A DNA stretch of 5,284 nt from positions 1 to 5,284 of the forward strand of contig JAHHUJ010000159.1 in assembly GCA_020024075.1 (NCBI GenBank), read 5' to 3'. The notes beneath the pieces are model-generated. The model saw only the letters and a program-made list of their open reading frames with translations, ran no database searches and was not told the origin of the DNA. Source of the stretch: Psychrobacter sp. (GTDB taxonomy: Bacteria; Pseudomonadota; Gammaproteobacteria; Pseudomonadales; Moraxellaceae). Shown here in pieces: positions 5,159-5,284 of the stretch (position 1 is its first letter; each line of letters starts with the position of its first letter). Position numbers and translations under genes: made by a program.

Positions 5159-5284
5159 TGCCACAGTCACTTTAGCAAAAGCTTTTTTACCGGCCTGAAT
5201 CACAACGGTTTGACCAGAAGTCAGACTAAAGCCGGCATTTACTTCTTCGCCATCAACTTTCACTGCATTACGTTTCAACATATC
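5156..5284 (-). CDS. tyrS: Tyrosyl-tRNA synthetase, C-terminal end of S4 domain (5' part outside window)
   Basis: Tyrosyl-tRNA synthetase charges tRNA(Tyr) in the cytoplasm. Only the last 42 codons are in the window, and the frame is open to the right edge. The visible peptide contains MLKRNAVKVDGEEVNAG and VVIQAGKKAFAKVTVA. This is the pattern of the RNA-binding S4 domain that ends bacterial TyrRS: a basic helix end, then K/D-G-E, then a beta hairpin with the AGKK(A/R)FA(K/R)V finish. The ending resembles the TyrRS type of Pseudomonas and relatives more than that of E. coli. Other S4-domain proteins such as RluB-type enzymes or RsmA-like proteins do not usually end this way. No terminator follows directly, so read-through into the DUF1653 gene is possible. 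Confidence 0.85.
   Translation of the reverse strand, partial: DMLKRNAVKVDGEEVNAGFSLTSGQTVVIQAGKKAFAKVTVA

Noticed and set aside
5001..5198. 65-codon open frame on the + strand
   Set aside because: It is antisense to both the DUF1653 gene and the tyrS end, both of which have clear family motifs.

Overview
The window looks like chromosomal DNA from a Gram-negative gammaproteobacterium of the Moraxellaceae, most likely Psychrobacter or a close relative. This rests on the moderately AT-rich composition, the kind of proteins present (HtpX, a periplasmic YceI protein, an LtrA-family membrane protein, a DUF1653 protein, and TyrRS ending in an S4 domain) and my recollection of such gene sets. No database search was run, so the genus is an inference.

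Layout from left to right: the 3' part of a PnuC-type nicotinamide riboside transporter (+, cut by the left edge) is followed by an array of degenerate 7-8 bp repeats and a strong bidirectional terminator. That terminator is shared with htpX (-), a membrane zinc metalloprotease. A 324-bp divergent region separates htpX from a small membrane protein of the DUF962/Mpo1-like family (+). On the htpX side this region carries a well-formed sigma-32 (heat-shock) promoter and a leader hairpin. A 307-bp palindrome-rich region then leads to yceI (+), a secreted lipid-binding-fold protein with its own strong terminator. Next is a 400-residue LtrA-family membrane protein (+), which ends at a second bidirectional terminator. 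The last two genes read leftwards: a DUF1653 protein (-) and, upstream of it and cut by the right edge, the final 42 codons of tyrS (-).

Most genes are single transcription units isolated by good terminators. The only plausible co-transcribed pair is tyrS and the DUF1653 gene. Five of the seven genes encode membrane or exported proteins, so the theme is envelope and housekeeping, not a mobile or defence island. I found no insertion sequence, phage gene, CRISPR array or tRNA. The observations most worth checking are the sigma-32 promoter and leader hairpin of htpX, the paired TTAGCCAA/TTGGCTAA elements in the same region, the repeat array after pnuC, and the nested palindromes before yceI. I do not see evidence for a wholly new multi-gene system.
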